Part shown: positions 1 to 8,250 of the stretch, piece by piece
Position numbering within the stretch: the stretch's first letter is position 1
Layout: every line of letters starts with the position of its first letter
Source: an uncultured Porphyromonadaceae bacterium
Lineage (GTDB): Bacteria > Bacteroidota > Bacteroidia > Bacteroidales > Muribaculaceae
DNA: 51,745 bases
NCBI GenBank assembly: GCA_937989585.1
Contig: CALKRW010000047.1
Coordinates: forward strand, 1 to 51,745
Reading direction: 5' to 3'
Translations under genes and position numbers: made by a program
Notes under the pieces: model-generated
What the model was told of the DNA's origin: nothing
The model's input: the letters and a program-made list of their open reading frames with translations, nothing else
The model's database searches: none

Positions 1-52
1 CTTTCTCAATCAAGATAGTTAATAATCTGTCCAACTTTTTGGGGTCACTTCA
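1..52 (+). mobile_element. Right end of an IS3-type insertion sequence (partial)
   Basis: Bases 1-18 read as the last codons of an IS3-type OrfB transposase (LSQSR then TAG). The terminal inverted repeat follows, ending in TCACTTCA at 52. The same arrangement recurs at 19242-19377, where the preceding residues (SPVQYRT) are clearly the C-terminus of an IS3-family integrase-type transposase. The rest of the element lies outside the window, so intactness cannot be judged. Confidence 0.75.
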
Positions 53-140
53 CTTATTGACACAGTCTCCTGTTTTTTATGATTCCATGTCCCTGCTCCC
101 CTGAATTTTACACCCTCTTCTATTTAAAAGTGTTGTTTAC

Positions 141-205
141 AAAGAGCACTTTCCACCCCAGATTGCTCTCTCCAAAGAGCACTTCCCATCAAAAATGCTC
201 TCTCC
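141..205. repeat. Two tandem ~33-bp repeats
   Basis: Two adjacent units (141-173 and 174-205) each begin AAAGAGCACTT and end TGCTCTCTCC; the middle differs. They lie between the IS tail and the prenyl-synthase relic. No gene or promoter is apparent here. They may be debris of an earlier insertion. Confidence 0.6.
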
Positions 206-249
206 ACAGAATATTTGTATTGTATTTGCTGGATATTTCCTGAATGCGG

Positions 250-294
250 AATCAGTGGTGGCACTCGATGATGTAGGCGAACAGCGAGCGCAGG
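250..294 (-). pseudogene. Relic of a polyprenyl synthase 3' end
   Basis: These 45 bases match 1981-2025, the 3' end of the intact polyprenyl synthase gene, at 40 of 45 positions by hand count. Read on the minus strand they encode LRSLFAYIIECHH-stop, against LRSLFTYIIARHH-stop in the intact gene. The relic and the intact 3' end therefore bracket the hipBST cassette in the same orientation. This is the expected footprint of an insertion that brought, or left behind, a diverged copy of the target gene's 3' end. Confidence 0.7.
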
Positions 295-320
295 TCTAGC
301 GTATGTTATTACAACCTTTC

Positions 321-409
321 GGGTATAATAAGCAAAAAAATACAAAATTTTATACCCTTTATGATATATTATGGATAAAATTTATTATTTTTGCACCCAA
401 AAGGGTATA
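321..409 (+). promoter_or_regulatory. hipBST promoter with GGGTATA operator half-sites
   Basis: A Bacteroidota -7 box, TATTTTTG, lies at 386-393, about 20 nt before the hipB start. Three copies of the same half-site surround it: GGGTATAA at 321-328, its inverse TTATACCC at 350-357, and AGGGTATA at 402-409, just before the ATG. Half-sites flanking and overlapping a promoter are what is expected for autorepression by the HipB HTH protein. That role is inferred from the family. Confidence 0.6.
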
Positions 410-413
410 GTAT

Positions 414-635
414 ATGACTGATTTAGCAAAATACGTGAAGGAAATGCGTAAGAAGTTCGGTCTTACGCAGATTGATCTGTCCCGAAAATCGGGCGTTGGA
501 TTACGATTTGTGCGCGAACTTGAGCAGGGCAAAGAGACTCTTCGCCTTGATAAGGTAAATCAGGTCCTCGCACTCTTCGGCGCCGAAATGACACCAGCCA
601 AAACAAAAAACAAAGAATGGAGATCAGAGGATTGA
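414..635 (+). CDS. hipB: HipB-type XRE-family antitoxin / repressor
   Basis: A 73-residue helix-turn-helix protein of the XRE/Cro type (HTH around residues 15-40, with QIDLSRKSGVGLRFVRELEQG-like spacing). It is the first gene of a three-gene cassette, followed after 34 nt by a HipS-like gene and then a HipT-like kinase. In characterised HipBA and HipBST systems HipB binds operator palindromes in its own promoter and the toxin complex. The half-sites at 321-409 suit that role. The C-terminal tail (TKNKEWRSED) is short and charged. Start choice is simple because the ATG directly follows the operator region. Confidence 0.85.
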   Translation: MTDLAKYVKEMRKKFGLTQIDLSRKSGVGLRFVRELEQGKETLRLDKVNQVLALFGAEMTPAKTKNKEWRSED

Positions 636-669
636 ACATAAAGTCTCTATTCTAAACACTAAAATCCAG

Positions 670-1008
670 ATGAAACAGGCTAAAATATTCCGGAATAATG
701 TATTTGTCGGGATGCTGACCGAAAACGACATGGGTTATGAGTTCCGTTATGATTCCGATTATCTGCAATCCAAAGATGCCGAAGCAGTGAGTCTTACATT
801 GCCGTTGACCGATATACCATACCGTGACAAGGTTTTGTTCCCGTTTTTTGACGGCCTTATTCCCGAAGGCTGGCTCCTCGACATAGCTGAACAAAGTTGG
901 AAAATATCGGCACGTGACAGATTCTCCCTGCTGCTTGCCTGCTGCAAGGACTGCATCGGCAATGTCAGTGTCATGCCGCATGAGGGAAAGGAGGTGGAGA
1001 ATGGCTAA
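670..1008 (+). CDS. HipS-like protein (HipA N-terminal subdomain 1)
   Basis: A 112-residue stand-alone version of the N-terminal subdomain that single-chain HipA kinases carry in front of the kinase fold. Recognisable stretches are KIFRNNVFVGMLTEN near the start and PFFDGLIPEGWLL around residues 58-70. In E. coli HipBST the equivalent small protein, HipS, rather than HipB, is the antitoxin that blocks the kinase; whether that holds here is inference. The gene ends at a TAA that overlaps the start of the kinase gene by 8 nt, so the two are translationally coupled. The split is not a sequencing frameshift: a strong GGAAAGGAGG-type ribosome site lies just before the second start. Confidence 0.8.
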   Translation: MKQAKIFRNNVFVGMLTENDMGYEFRYDSDYLQSKDAEAVSLTLPLTDIPYRDKVLFPFFDGLIPEGWLLDIAEQSWKISARDRFSLLLACCKDCIGNVSVMPHEGKEVENG

Positions 1009-1948
1009 GTGTTTATTTTGCTACAAACCGCTCAAAGATGGAGAAGTCGATTATCACAAATCATGTTGTCGCAAGATATTTGAGACGTCCACTGCACCGA
1101 AATTGCCTTATACCCGTTCCAATATTGAGGATCTTGCGCGTGAGATTGTTACTTCAAGCACCACTGTTACCGGTGTTCAGGCAAAACTGTCGCTTGACAT
1201 ATCACGGGGACACGTCGGTGAGCCGCAACGGTTCACGATTGTCGGGCTATGGGGAAGGTTTATCTTAAAGCCCCAGACTGATCGGTTCGTCAGTCTGCCT
1301 GAAAATGAGGATTTGACCATGCACTTGGCCGAGGCCGCTGGCATAAAGACTGTGCCGCACTCGTTGGTAAGATTCGCAGACGGTGAACTGTGCTACATAA
1401 CGCGTCGTATTGATCGCAGCAAAAAAGGCGAAAAGATAGCCATGGAGGATATGTGCCAACTTTCGGAACGACTTACCGAGGATAAATATAAAGGCTCATA
1501 CGAACGTATCGCCAAGTTGATACGCCGGTATTCTTCTGCTCCATTGCTGGATGTGGTCAACTTCTGGGAAGTGGTGGTTTTCTCATGGCTCACGGGAAAC
1601 GCCGACATGCATTTGAAGAATTTCTCGCTCTTCCGGCCTGCCGATGATTATATGCTGACGCCTGCTTATGATCTTTTATCTACGTCCCTTATCATGCCCG
1701 AGGATGACGAGGAGTTGGCCTTGACACTGAATGGCAAGAAGAAAAGATTAAAACGTGAGGACTTTGAGAACGCAATGCGGGACAGCGGTATGGACGCAAA
1801 AGCGATTACAAATCTCTTCAGCCGGTTCGCCAAGGTAATTCCTGTTTGGCACGAACTGATAGACGAATCATTCCTGCCTGTTGAGATGCAAAAAGACTAT
1901 CATGACAAGATTGACATGATGGCCGGAAAAATTTCTATTAAAGAATAA
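1001..1948 (+). CDS. HipT-like serine/threonine kinase toxin
   Basis: A 315-residue HipA-fold kinase lacking the N-terminal subdomain, which is encoded separately just upstream. The ATG at 1001 is chosen because a strong purine-rich ribosome site (985-995) precedes it and it overlaps the upstream stop. Visible motifs are a glycine loop TGVQAKLSL (residues ~57-65), an ATP-binding lysine in FILKP (~90), the catalytic loop GNADMHLKN (D202) and the metal-binding YDL (D224). A Ser/Thr run (TSSTT, 51-55) precedes the glycine loop, where HipA/HipT kinases autophosphorylate. The N-terminus carries C4, C7, H19 and C22/C23, a possible zinc-binding knuckle. Family kinases phosphorylate aminoacyl-tRNA synthetases; the target here is unknown. 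Confidence 0.85.
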   Translation: MAKCLFCYKPLKDGEVDYHKSCCRKIFETSTAPKLPYTRSNIEDLAREIVTSSTTVTGVQAKLSLDISRGHVGEPQRFTIVGLWGRFILKPQTDRFVSLPENEDLTMHLAEAAGIKTVPHSLVRFADGELCYITRRIDRSKKGEKIAMEDMCQLSERLTEDKYKGSYERIAKLIRRYSSAPLLDVVNFWEVVVFSWLTGNADMHLKNFSLFRPADDYMLTPAYDLLSTSLIMPEDDEELALTLNGKKKRLKREDFENAMRDSGMDAKAITNLFSRFAKVIPVWHELIDESFLPVEMQKDYHDKIDMMAGKISIKE

Positions 1949-1982
1949 ATGATGTGAGAAACCCAATAAATGGGAAGGGGAA

Positions 1983-2963
1983 TCAGTGGTGGCGGGCGAT
2001 GATGTAGGTGAAGAGCGAGCGCAGGGCGCGGGTCTCGGGCGTGTCGCCGAAGGGCTCGAGCAGGGCGTCGGCCTCCCGGCTGAGGCGCTGCATCGTGCTG
2101 TAGGCGTAGTCGATGCCGCCGTTGTCGCGGGCATAGGCCATAAGCGTTGCTATCTCGCTGTCTTCGAGCTGTTCCTTGTTCACCAGCGCGAGCATTGCGT
2201 CGTGGTCCGGAGCGTCGGCGTCAAGAAGCACGTGTAGCAGCGGAAGTGTGATCTTGCCCTCGCGCAGGTCGTTGCCTGTGGGTTTGCCGACCTGGCCGTC
2301 GATGTCGTCATAGTAGTCGAAGATGTCGTCGCGGATCTGGAAGCACAGGCCGAGTTTCTCGGCGAACTGTGCGAGACGCGTGCAGCGCTCGTCGTCGACG
2401 TCCTGGGCATAGCAGCCCATGCGGGCGCAGGCCACGAACAGCGACGCCGTCTTGTAGTTGATGGTCTGGAAGTAGGCCTCCTCCGAGAGGTTGTGGTAGC
2501 GTGCGTTGTAGATCTGGTCCAGTTCGCCAAGCGACAGCAGTTTGCCAAGGTGGCACAGGGCGTCGATGATGCGGACGTCGCCGGTCGATATGGCCTGCTG
2601 CATCGAGGACGATACGAAGAAGTCGCCCACCAGGACCGCGATATGGTTGTCCCATGTCGCGTTCACCGAGGGCATGCCGCGCCGCTTGTCGGCCTGGTCC
2701 ACGACGTCGTCGTGGATCAGCGATGCGTTGTGCAGCAGTTCCACAGAAGCGGCGGCGGCTATCACTTGCTCGGTGACCGGACCGAAAATCCGTGCCGACA
2801 GTATCACGGTGATGGGACGGATGAGTTTGCCCTTGGTGCGCAGATAATTGGTGATGACGCTGTGCATCAACGGGTTGTCTGTGTGCAGTTGGGCCTCGAT
2901 CGAGGCGTTCAGCCTTGCCAGGTCAGGCGCTATGGATTGTTGTATGGTCTCGAGGGTCGACAT
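1983..2963 (-). CDS. Polyprenyl diphosphate synthase (long-chain, IspB-like)
   Basis: A 326-residue all-helical trans-prenyltransferase that elongates a prenyl diphosphate with IPP to make the side chain of menaquinone. The first aspartate-rich motif is HDDVVD (D85, D86, D89) followed by ADKRRG; the second is RDDIFDYYDD (D212, D213, D216). The ATG at 2963 is chosen over an upstream in-frame TTG because it matches the usual family start and lies 10 nt after a -7 box. The last 45 nt recur as a diverged relic at 250-294, so the hipBST cassette abuts this gene's 3' end. It is divergent from polA. Confidence 0.9.
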   Translation of the reverse strand: MSTLETIQQSIAPDLARLNASIEAQLHTDNPLMHSVITNYLRTKGKLIRPITVILSARIFGPVTEQVIAAAASVELLHNASLIHDDVVDQADKRRGMPSVNATWDNHIAVLVGDFFVSSSMQQAISTGDVRIIDALCHLGKLLSLGELDQIYNARYHNLSEEAYFQTINYKTASLFVACARMGCYAQDVDDERCTRLAQFAEKLGLCFQIRDDIFDYYDDIDGQVGKPTGNDLREGKITLPLLHVLLDADAPDHDAMLALVNKEQLEDSEIATLMAYARDNGGIDYAYSTMQRLSREADALLEPFGDTPETRALRSLFTYIIARHH

Positions 2964-2972
2964 AATCAGGTG

Positions 2973-2980
2973 CAAAATTA
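2973..2980 (-). promoter_or_regulatory. -7 box of the polyprenyl synthase gene
   Basis: TAATTTTG on the minus strand matches the Bacteroidota TAnnTTTG element. It sits 10 nt before the ATG, implying a very short leader. A weak CAA (TTG on the minus strand) lies about 22 nt upstream. Confidence 0.55.
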
Positions 2981-3045
2981 GCAATTATTATGCAAATAAT
3001 CACAAATCGGCCCTCCGGATTTGTTTTAAGTGACTCAAAAAATGT

Positions 3046-3053
3046 TAACTTTG
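3046..3053 (+). promoter_or_regulatory. -7 box of polA
   Basis: TAACTTTG matches TAnnTTTG and lies 40 nt before the polA ATG. A TTTG at 3020-3023 gives a slightly long 22-nt spacer. It is divergent from the prenyl synthase promoter 66 nt away. Confidence 0.6.
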
Positions 3054-3093
3054 CATCTGGACTCAGATTAAGAATCACCGCATCACTACAGAT

Positions 3094-5856
3094 ATGGAAG
3101 ACAAGAAATTGTTCCTGCTTGACGCCTACGCGCTGATCTACCGCGCATACTACGCCCTGATTCGCTCGCCGCGCATAACCTCGACGGGCCGAAACACCTC
3201 GGCCATATTTGGTTTTGTCAACACCCTCGATGACATAATGCGCAAGGAGAATCCGCCCTACATGGCCGTCTGCTTCGACCCTCCCGGGGGCAATACCTTC
3301 CGCCACGAGGCATACGCCGAGTACAAGGCCAAGCGCGACAAGCAGCCCGAGGACATAACCGACGCCATCCCCTTCATCAAGGACATCATCCGTGCCCGGG
3401 GCATCGAGGTCATCGAGGTCGAGCGCTTCGAGGCCGACGACGTCATCGGCACGCTTGCCCGCAGGGCCGAGGCCGAGGGCATGACCACCTACATGATGAC
3501 CCCCGACAAGGACTACGGCCAACTCGTCACCGAGCACACTCTGATGTACCGTCCCGCCCTCAAGGGACGCGACTTCGAGGTGCGCGGACCTCAGCAGGTA
3601 TGCGACCGCTACGGCATCACATCCACGTCGCAGGTCGTCGACCTCCTGGCCCTCGAGGGCGATGTCTCCGATAATGTCCCCGGCTGTCCCGGTGTCGGCG
3701 AGAAGACTGCCGCCAGACTCATCTCGCAGTGGGGAACGGTGGAGAACATGCTCGACCATGCCGCCGAGATCAAGGGCTCTCTGGGCGAGAAAATCCGCGC
3801 CAACGCCGAGCAGATACGTTTCTCCAAGTTCCTTGTCACCATAAGGACCGACGTTCCCCTCGACATCAGCATCGGCTCACTTCGCCGCCGCGAGCCCGAC
3901 CTCGACCGCCTGCGCGAAATCTACACCGAACTCGAGTTCAAGAGCATGATAAACGTCCTCGACCGCGACGGCGGTGCGGCGAAGGCGTCCGCATCCGCTC
4001 CTGCCCGGCCCTCGCAGCAGGGACCCTCGCTTTTCGACTTCGGTGATGAGCCACAGGACGCGGACGAACCTGTTGCCGCCGCCTTCGATGTCCGCACGGT
4101 CGATGCCGCCGGACTTGTCTCTTTCGGCGACCGTGCCGCTCACGCGCCACGCGTGGCACTGTCAGTGCTTGCCGACGGCGAGGAGGCCATGACCGCGCGT
4201 CTCATAGGTTTCGCGCTGAGTCTCGGTGCCGACGACACGGTCTATGTCGCGGCTGACCCCGCCGGACGTCTTGACGATGCCGTCCGTGAGGCGCTCGAGC
4301 CTGTCCTCAGCAACCCCGCCGTGCAGGTCGTCTCACACTCGCTCAAGCGCGACATGCTCCTGCTGGAACTCGCCGGTGTCTCACTTACCGCCCCTGCATT
4401 CGACACCTCTGTAGCCCACTATGTCCTCGAGCCTGAGAAGAGCCACGACCTGGCCGAGGTCGCCCGTGCTTTCGCGAGCATCACCATCTCGTCATACATG
4501 CTCGGCGCCACCGAGCGTAAGAAGACCCCCAGTGGTACAGCCGAACAACTCGCCGCCATCGCCGGCGAGCGCGCCGTCGCCACCCTCGCCCTGGTCGAGC
4601 CGCTCACCCGTGCTCTCGTCGACAAAGGGCAGTACGCCCTCTTCACTGACATCGAGATGCCCCTCGTCTCGGTCCTGGCACGCATGGAGCGCACCGGCGT
4701 GCGCATCGACTCGGCCGAACTCGCTGCCATGTCGCGCTCGATGACGCGACGTATGCACGAACTTGAGCAGCGGGCGCACGAACTCGCCGGCACGCCATTC
4801 AACGTCGGCTCGCCGTCGCAGGTCGGCGAGATTCTTTTCGGACGCATGCAGATCGACCCCAAGGCGAAACGCACCAAGAAGGGCGCGTTCTCGACCACCG
4901 AGGAAATCCTCGAGCGTTACCGCTCGAAGTACGAGATTGTAGACATCATCCTCCAGTACCGCTCGGTGCGCAAGCTCCTCGCCACCTACATCGATAATCT
5001 TCCCGCGCTGGTCAATCCCGCCACGGGCAAGATTCACACCACTTTCAACCAGACGGTCACCGCCACCGGACGCCTCTCGTCCACCAATCCCAACCTGCAG
5101 AACATACCAGTGCGCACCGAGCAGGGACGCGAGATACGACGCGCGTTCATCGCCGACCCCGGCGACCTGATTCTCAGTTGCGACTATTCCCAGATCGAAC
5201 TGCGCCTGATGGCCCACATGTCGAATGACGAGGCCATGATCGCCGACTTCAACGCCGACAGCGACATCCACCGCGCCACCGCCGCCAAGATTTTCCACGA
5301 GAACATCGCCGACGTCAGCGACGAGCAGCGCCGTCGCGCCAAGACCGCCAACTTCGGCATCATCTACGGCATCTCGCCCTTCGGACTGAGCGAGCGCCTC
5401 GGCATACCACGCTCCGAGGCCAGGGAACTCATCGAGGGTTACCTCCGCACCTATCCGGGTGTCAGGACCTACATGGATACACAGATAGAGAAGGCCCGCA
5501 AGAACGAGTACGTCGAGACCGTCATGGGACGCCGGCGCTATCTCCCGGAGATAAACTCGCGCAACGCCGTGGTCCGCGGATATGCCGAGCGCAATGCCGT
5601 CAATGCTCCTCTCCAGGGCTCGGCCGCCGACATCATCAAGCGCGCCATGATTGACATCGACGCCGAGATTCGCCGTCGCGCCCTGCGCTCGCGCATGATA
5701 ATGCAGGTACACGACGAACTCATATTCAATGTCGTTCCCGATGAGCTCGACGAACTGAAGTCCCTTGTCATCAGCCGCATGTCCTCTGCCTTCGCCGGTC
5801 GTGTGCCGCTCACCGTTTCCGCCGGTGTCGCCACCAACTGGCTCGAGGCCCACTGA
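3094..5856 (+). CDS. polA: DNA polymerase I
   Basis: A 920-residue family A polymerase for Okazaki fragment maturation and repair. The N-terminal 5'-3' exonuclease (about 1-290) has FEADDVIGTLA and DKDYGQL motifs. The polymerase domain carries motif A (CDYSQIELRLMAHMS, ~695), motif B (RRRAKTANFGIIYGIS) and motif C (QVHDELIF, ~871), all intact. The central proofreading domain is present but appears catalytically dead: the DxE of Exo I aligns with LSVLA, and the tyrosine and aspartate of Exo III are replaced in AIAGERAVATLAL. Only the Exo II aspartate (HSLKRD) remains. Residues ~297-325 form a low-complexity linker. DUF2851 follows after 72 nt. Confidence 0.95.
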   Translation: MEDKKLFLLDAYALIYRAYYALIRSPRITSTGRNTSAIFGFVNTLDDIMRKENPPYMAVCFDPPGGNTFRHEAYAEYKAKRDKQPEDITDAIPFIKDIIRARGIEVIEVERFEADDVIGTLARRAEAEGMTTYMMTPDKDYGQLVTEHTLMYRPALKGRDFEVRGPQQVCDRYGITSTSQVVDLLALEGDVSDNVPGCPGVGEKTAARLISQWGTVENMLDHAAEIKGSLGEKIRANAEQIRFSKFLVTIRTDVPLDISIGSLRRREPDLDRLREIYTELEFKSMINVLDRDGGAAKASASAPARPSQQGPSLFDFGDEPQDADEPVAAAFDVRTVDAAGLVSFGDRAAHAPRVALSVLADGEEAMTARLIGFALSLGADDTVYVAADPAGRLDDAVREALEPVLSNPAVQVVSHSLKRDMLLLELAGVSLTAPAFDTSVAHYVLEPEKSHDLAEVARAFASITISSYMLGATERKKTPSGTAEQLAAIAGERAVATLALVEPLTRALVDKGQYALFTDIEMPLVSVLARMERTGVRIDSAELAAMSRSMTRRMHELEQRAHELAGTPFNVGSPSQVGEILFGRMQIDPKAKRTKKGAFSTTEEILERYRSKYEIVDIILQYRSVRKLLATYIDNLPALVNPATGKIHTTFNQTVTATGRLSSTNPNLQNIPVRTEQGREIRRAFIADPGDLILSCDYSQIELRLMAHMSNDEAMIADFNADSDIHRATAAKIFHENIADVSDEQRRRAKTANFGIIYGISPFGLSERLGIPRSEARELIEGYLRTYPGVRTYMDTQIEKARKNEYVETVMGRRRYLPEINSRNAVVRGYAERNAVNAPLQGSAADIIKRAMIDIDAEIRRRALRSRMIMQVHDELIFNVVPDELDELKSLVISRMSSAFAGRVPLTVSAGVATNWLEAH

Positions 5857-5928
5857 TACTTCTGACCCTCCCCTTTCGCCCTACAATATTCCGTCACACA
5901 TTTCTCTTTTCCCCGAAAGGCATAGATT

Positions 5929-7233
5929 ATGGAACTTCTGATGCAGTACGTCTGGCAGTTAGGCGTTTTTGGCCGCGGCAAGGTCACGGCTGTCGACGGC
6001 CGCTGTGTCGAGGTAATCGACCGGGGAACACTCAATACCGGTCCGGGTCCGGATTTCTTCAACGCCAAGGTGCGCGTCGACGGCCAGTTGTGGGCGGGCA
6101 ATGTCGAACTCCATGTCCGGGCCAGCGACTGGTTCCGCCACGGCCATCAGTCCGACCGCGCCTACGGCAATGTCGTGCTACACGTCGTTGCCGTCGATGA
6201 TGCCGAGGTCTGCATTGACGGGCGCGACGAGCCGGTTCCCCAGATAGTGATGGGCGACGTCCGCCGCTATCAGGAATTCTACGACCGCCTTCTCAACCGC
6301 GACATGCCGACCCTGGGCTGTGCCCCCGAACTCCGTCACCTCACTTCAATCGAGGTCGCCGAATGGCTGGCTTGCCTCGGCTACGCACGCCTTCAGCGCA
6401 AGGCCGACGGAATCGCCGACATGGTCGACCATCTGCGCGGCGACTGGTCCGAGACCTCATACATCATTCTTGCCCGCGGACTCGGTTTCGGCACTAACGC
6501 CGATGCCATGGAGCGTGTGGCCCGCGCCATGCCTCTGCGCTTGCTCGGCAGGCACTCCGACAGCCTTCGCCTCGTCGAGGCCATGCTGCTGGGGCAGGCA
6601 GGTCTGCTCGAGCCTCAGGCATGCGGCCTGGACGACGGGCAGTATGCCGATGACTATCACAGGTACCTCCTCGACCAGTACCGCTTTTTCCGGACCAAGT
6701 TCTCGCTCGACGGACCTCTTGCGCCGGGATGGCGCACCGGGGGCCTGCGTCCCGGCAACTCGCCATGGCGCCGTGTCGCCATGCTCGCTCAGTATGTCTG
6801 CCTGGGCCTTGCCGGAGGCTCGCGCCTTATGGAGGTGACTGACCTCGACACCATGCTCGGCGTCCTCGACGTCGAACTCGGCGAATACTGGCAGAAACAC
6901 TGGCGTCCCGGCGCCGAGGCGCCCTATACCCACCGTCTCTCGATGTCCTCGCGTCGCCTCCTTCTGGTCAATGTAGTGATTCCGCTGATTTATGCGCGCG
7001 CCGAGCACACCGGCCGCTATGACCTTACCGCGGCCTACGCCGACATGCTTCAGCAACTCGAGCCTGAGGACAACCGCATAATCCGCCTCTTCGCCCAGAC
7101 GGGCCTCCCGGCCTGCGACGCCCTCGAGAGCCAGGCCCTCATCGAACTCTATAACGAATACTGCGCCCGCCGTCGCTGCGTCTCCTGCCGTTTCGCCCAC
7201 CGACTCCTTGCCCGCCGTATCGCCGCTCCCTGA
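5929..7233 (+). CDS. DUF2851 family protein
   Basis: A 434-residue cytosolic protein of unknown function, restricted mainly to Bacteroidota. The family signature is clear near the N-terminus: GPGPDFFNAKV, then WAGNVELHVRASDWFRHGH and AYGNVVLHVV, an acidic/histidine-rich pattern reminiscent of a metal-dependent active site. The C-terminus has a cysteine pair in RRRCVSCRFAHRLL. It follows polA in the same direction after 72 nt and ends 21 nt before a convergent AraC gene. There is no signal peptide or membrane segment. The biochemical role is not known. Confidence 0.85.
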   Translation: MELLMQYVWQLGVFGRGKVTAVDGRCVEVIDRGTLNTGPGPDFFNAKVRVDGQLWAGNVELHVRASDWFRHGHQSDRAYGNVVLHVVAVDDAEVCIDGRDEPVPQIVMGDVRRYQEFYDRLLNRDMPTLGCAPELRHLTSIEVAEWLACLGYARLQRKADGIADMVDHLRGDWSETSYIILARGLGFGTNADAMERVARAMPLRLLGRHSDSLRLVEAMLLGQAGLLEPQACGLDDGQYADDYHRYLLDQYRFFRTKFSLDGPLAPGWRTGGLRPGNSPWRRVAMLAQYVCLGLAGGSRLMEVTDLDTMLGVLDVELGEYWQKHWRPGAEAPYTHRLSMSSRRLLLVNVVIPLIYARAEHTGRYDLTAAYADMLQQLEPEDNRIIRLFAQTGLPACDALESQALIELYNEYCARRRCVSCRFAHRLLARRIAAP

Positions 7234-7254
7234 CCCTTATTGTCGAACCGGCCC

Positions 7255-8088
7255 TCAGTCCTTCAGCCGGTTGGCGTTGCGGTATTCGCGCGGCGTGCAG
7301 CCCGATATCCTTTTGAACGTCAGGTTGAAGTTGCTGATGGAGTTGAATCCCGACATGTATGCTATCTGTGTGATTTTTTCATCTGAAAACAGCATGGCCC
7401 TCTGTGCCCGCGCCACTCGCTCTTTCGCCAGATAGTCGCTGACCGTCTGTCCCGTGGTCTTCCTGAACAGTGCGCCGGCGTAGTCGGCGTTCAGCCCCAC
7501 GGCCTCGGCTATGTCCGATGTGCTGATGGGCGTGTGGCAGTTGTGCGAGATGAACAGTATCATTTCCTGTATCTTGCTCATCGGCAATGCTCTTGATGCC
7601 GTGGCGAGGTTGTCGCGGGAGCCGAGTTTTATGTCCATGCGCTTCACCATGCTCTGCAGTTCGAGACGCATGCACTCGTGGAACCGCGGGCTCTGAATGT
7701 CCCTCAGCCATTGCCCGAACAGCGCGGACATCGCATTGGCGTCGCACTCGCTGTCAATTATTATCTCGCCCGAGAACAGGCGTCGGGTAAATTCATCCGA
7801 CAGGTTCCACCGCAGGAACGAGGCTACCGGCACAGTGATGACGTAATACGGCGTCTCGTCAGCGAAATCTATGACCCGATGGGCAAGTAGTCCCCAGAAA
7901 ATGCAGACTGTTCCGCGCGAAATATCCACTATGCGGTCGTGGAAGAAGTATTTCAGTGCGTTGCCGGCAGTGAAGTTTATCTCGACCTCGTTGTGATGGT
8001 CGAAACGTGCCATTCGCGTAGGCTCCCACAGTTCGCAGGTGAAGCCGTAGGGCGAATAATCGGGCCGTTTTTGCTGAAAAGTTGTCAT
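7255..8088 (-). CDS. AraC-family transcriptional regulator
   Basis: A 277-residue one-component regulator. The ATG at 8088 is preferred over one at 8181 because the sensor domain begins right after it. Residues ~15-130 form a cupin-like ligand domain (FDHHNEVEINF, GTVCIFWGLLAHRV). Residues ~180-275 are the double helix-turn-helix, with the family signature at the end (AYMSGFNSISNFNLTFKR, then GCTPREYR). It is divergent from the secreted nucleoside-hydrolase-like gene at 8251, separated by 162 bp, so local control of that gene is a reasonable inference. The ligand cannot be deduced. Confidence 0.9.
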   Translation of the reverse strand: MTTFQQKRPDYSPYGFTCELWEPTRMARFDHHNEVEINFTAGNALKYFFHDRIVDISRGTVCIFWGLLAHRVIDFADETPYYVITVPVASFLRWNLSDEFTRRLFSGEIIIDSECDANAMSALFGQWLRDIQSPRFHECMRLELQSMVKRMDIKLGSRDNLATASRALPMSKIQEMILFISHNCHTPISTSDIAEAVGLNADYAGALFRKTTGQTVSDYLAKERVARAQRAMLFSDEKITQIAYMSGFNSISNFNLTFKRISGCTPREYRNANRLKD

Positions 8089-8149
8089 GACATCGGAATT
8101 TGCTATATATTTAACTGAAATATTGTAGTTTTTATTGTTTTCAGTTGTA

Positions 8150-8157
8150 TAATTTTG
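8150..8157 (+). promoter_or_regulatory. Possible -7 box of the DUF1593 gene
   Basis: TAATTTTG lies in the AraC-DUF1593 intergenic region about 93 nt before the DUF1593 start. No well-spaced TTG -33 element is visible, as expected for an activator-dependent promoter. Confidence 0.4.
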
Positions 8158-8250
8158 CAGAAAAATACCATCGTCAGGCAACTTTTAAGGGTTACTTGCC
8201 TTGGTTTAATTGATATTGTTCCTAAGCCTTAAATTAATATATCCCCGATT

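Noticed and set aside
124..345. 73-codon minus-strand frame in the left accessory patch
   Set aside because: It spans the tandem repeats and the prenyl-synthase relic in varying frames; no start signal or family resemblance supports a gene.
670..1948. Single hipA gene broken by a frameshift
   Set aside because: The second gene has its own strong ribosome site and ATG overlapping the first gene's stop by 8 nt, matching the HipBST layout.
4492..5853. 453-codon open frame antisense to polA
   Set aside because: Same shadow effect; the polymerase motifs are on the plus strand.
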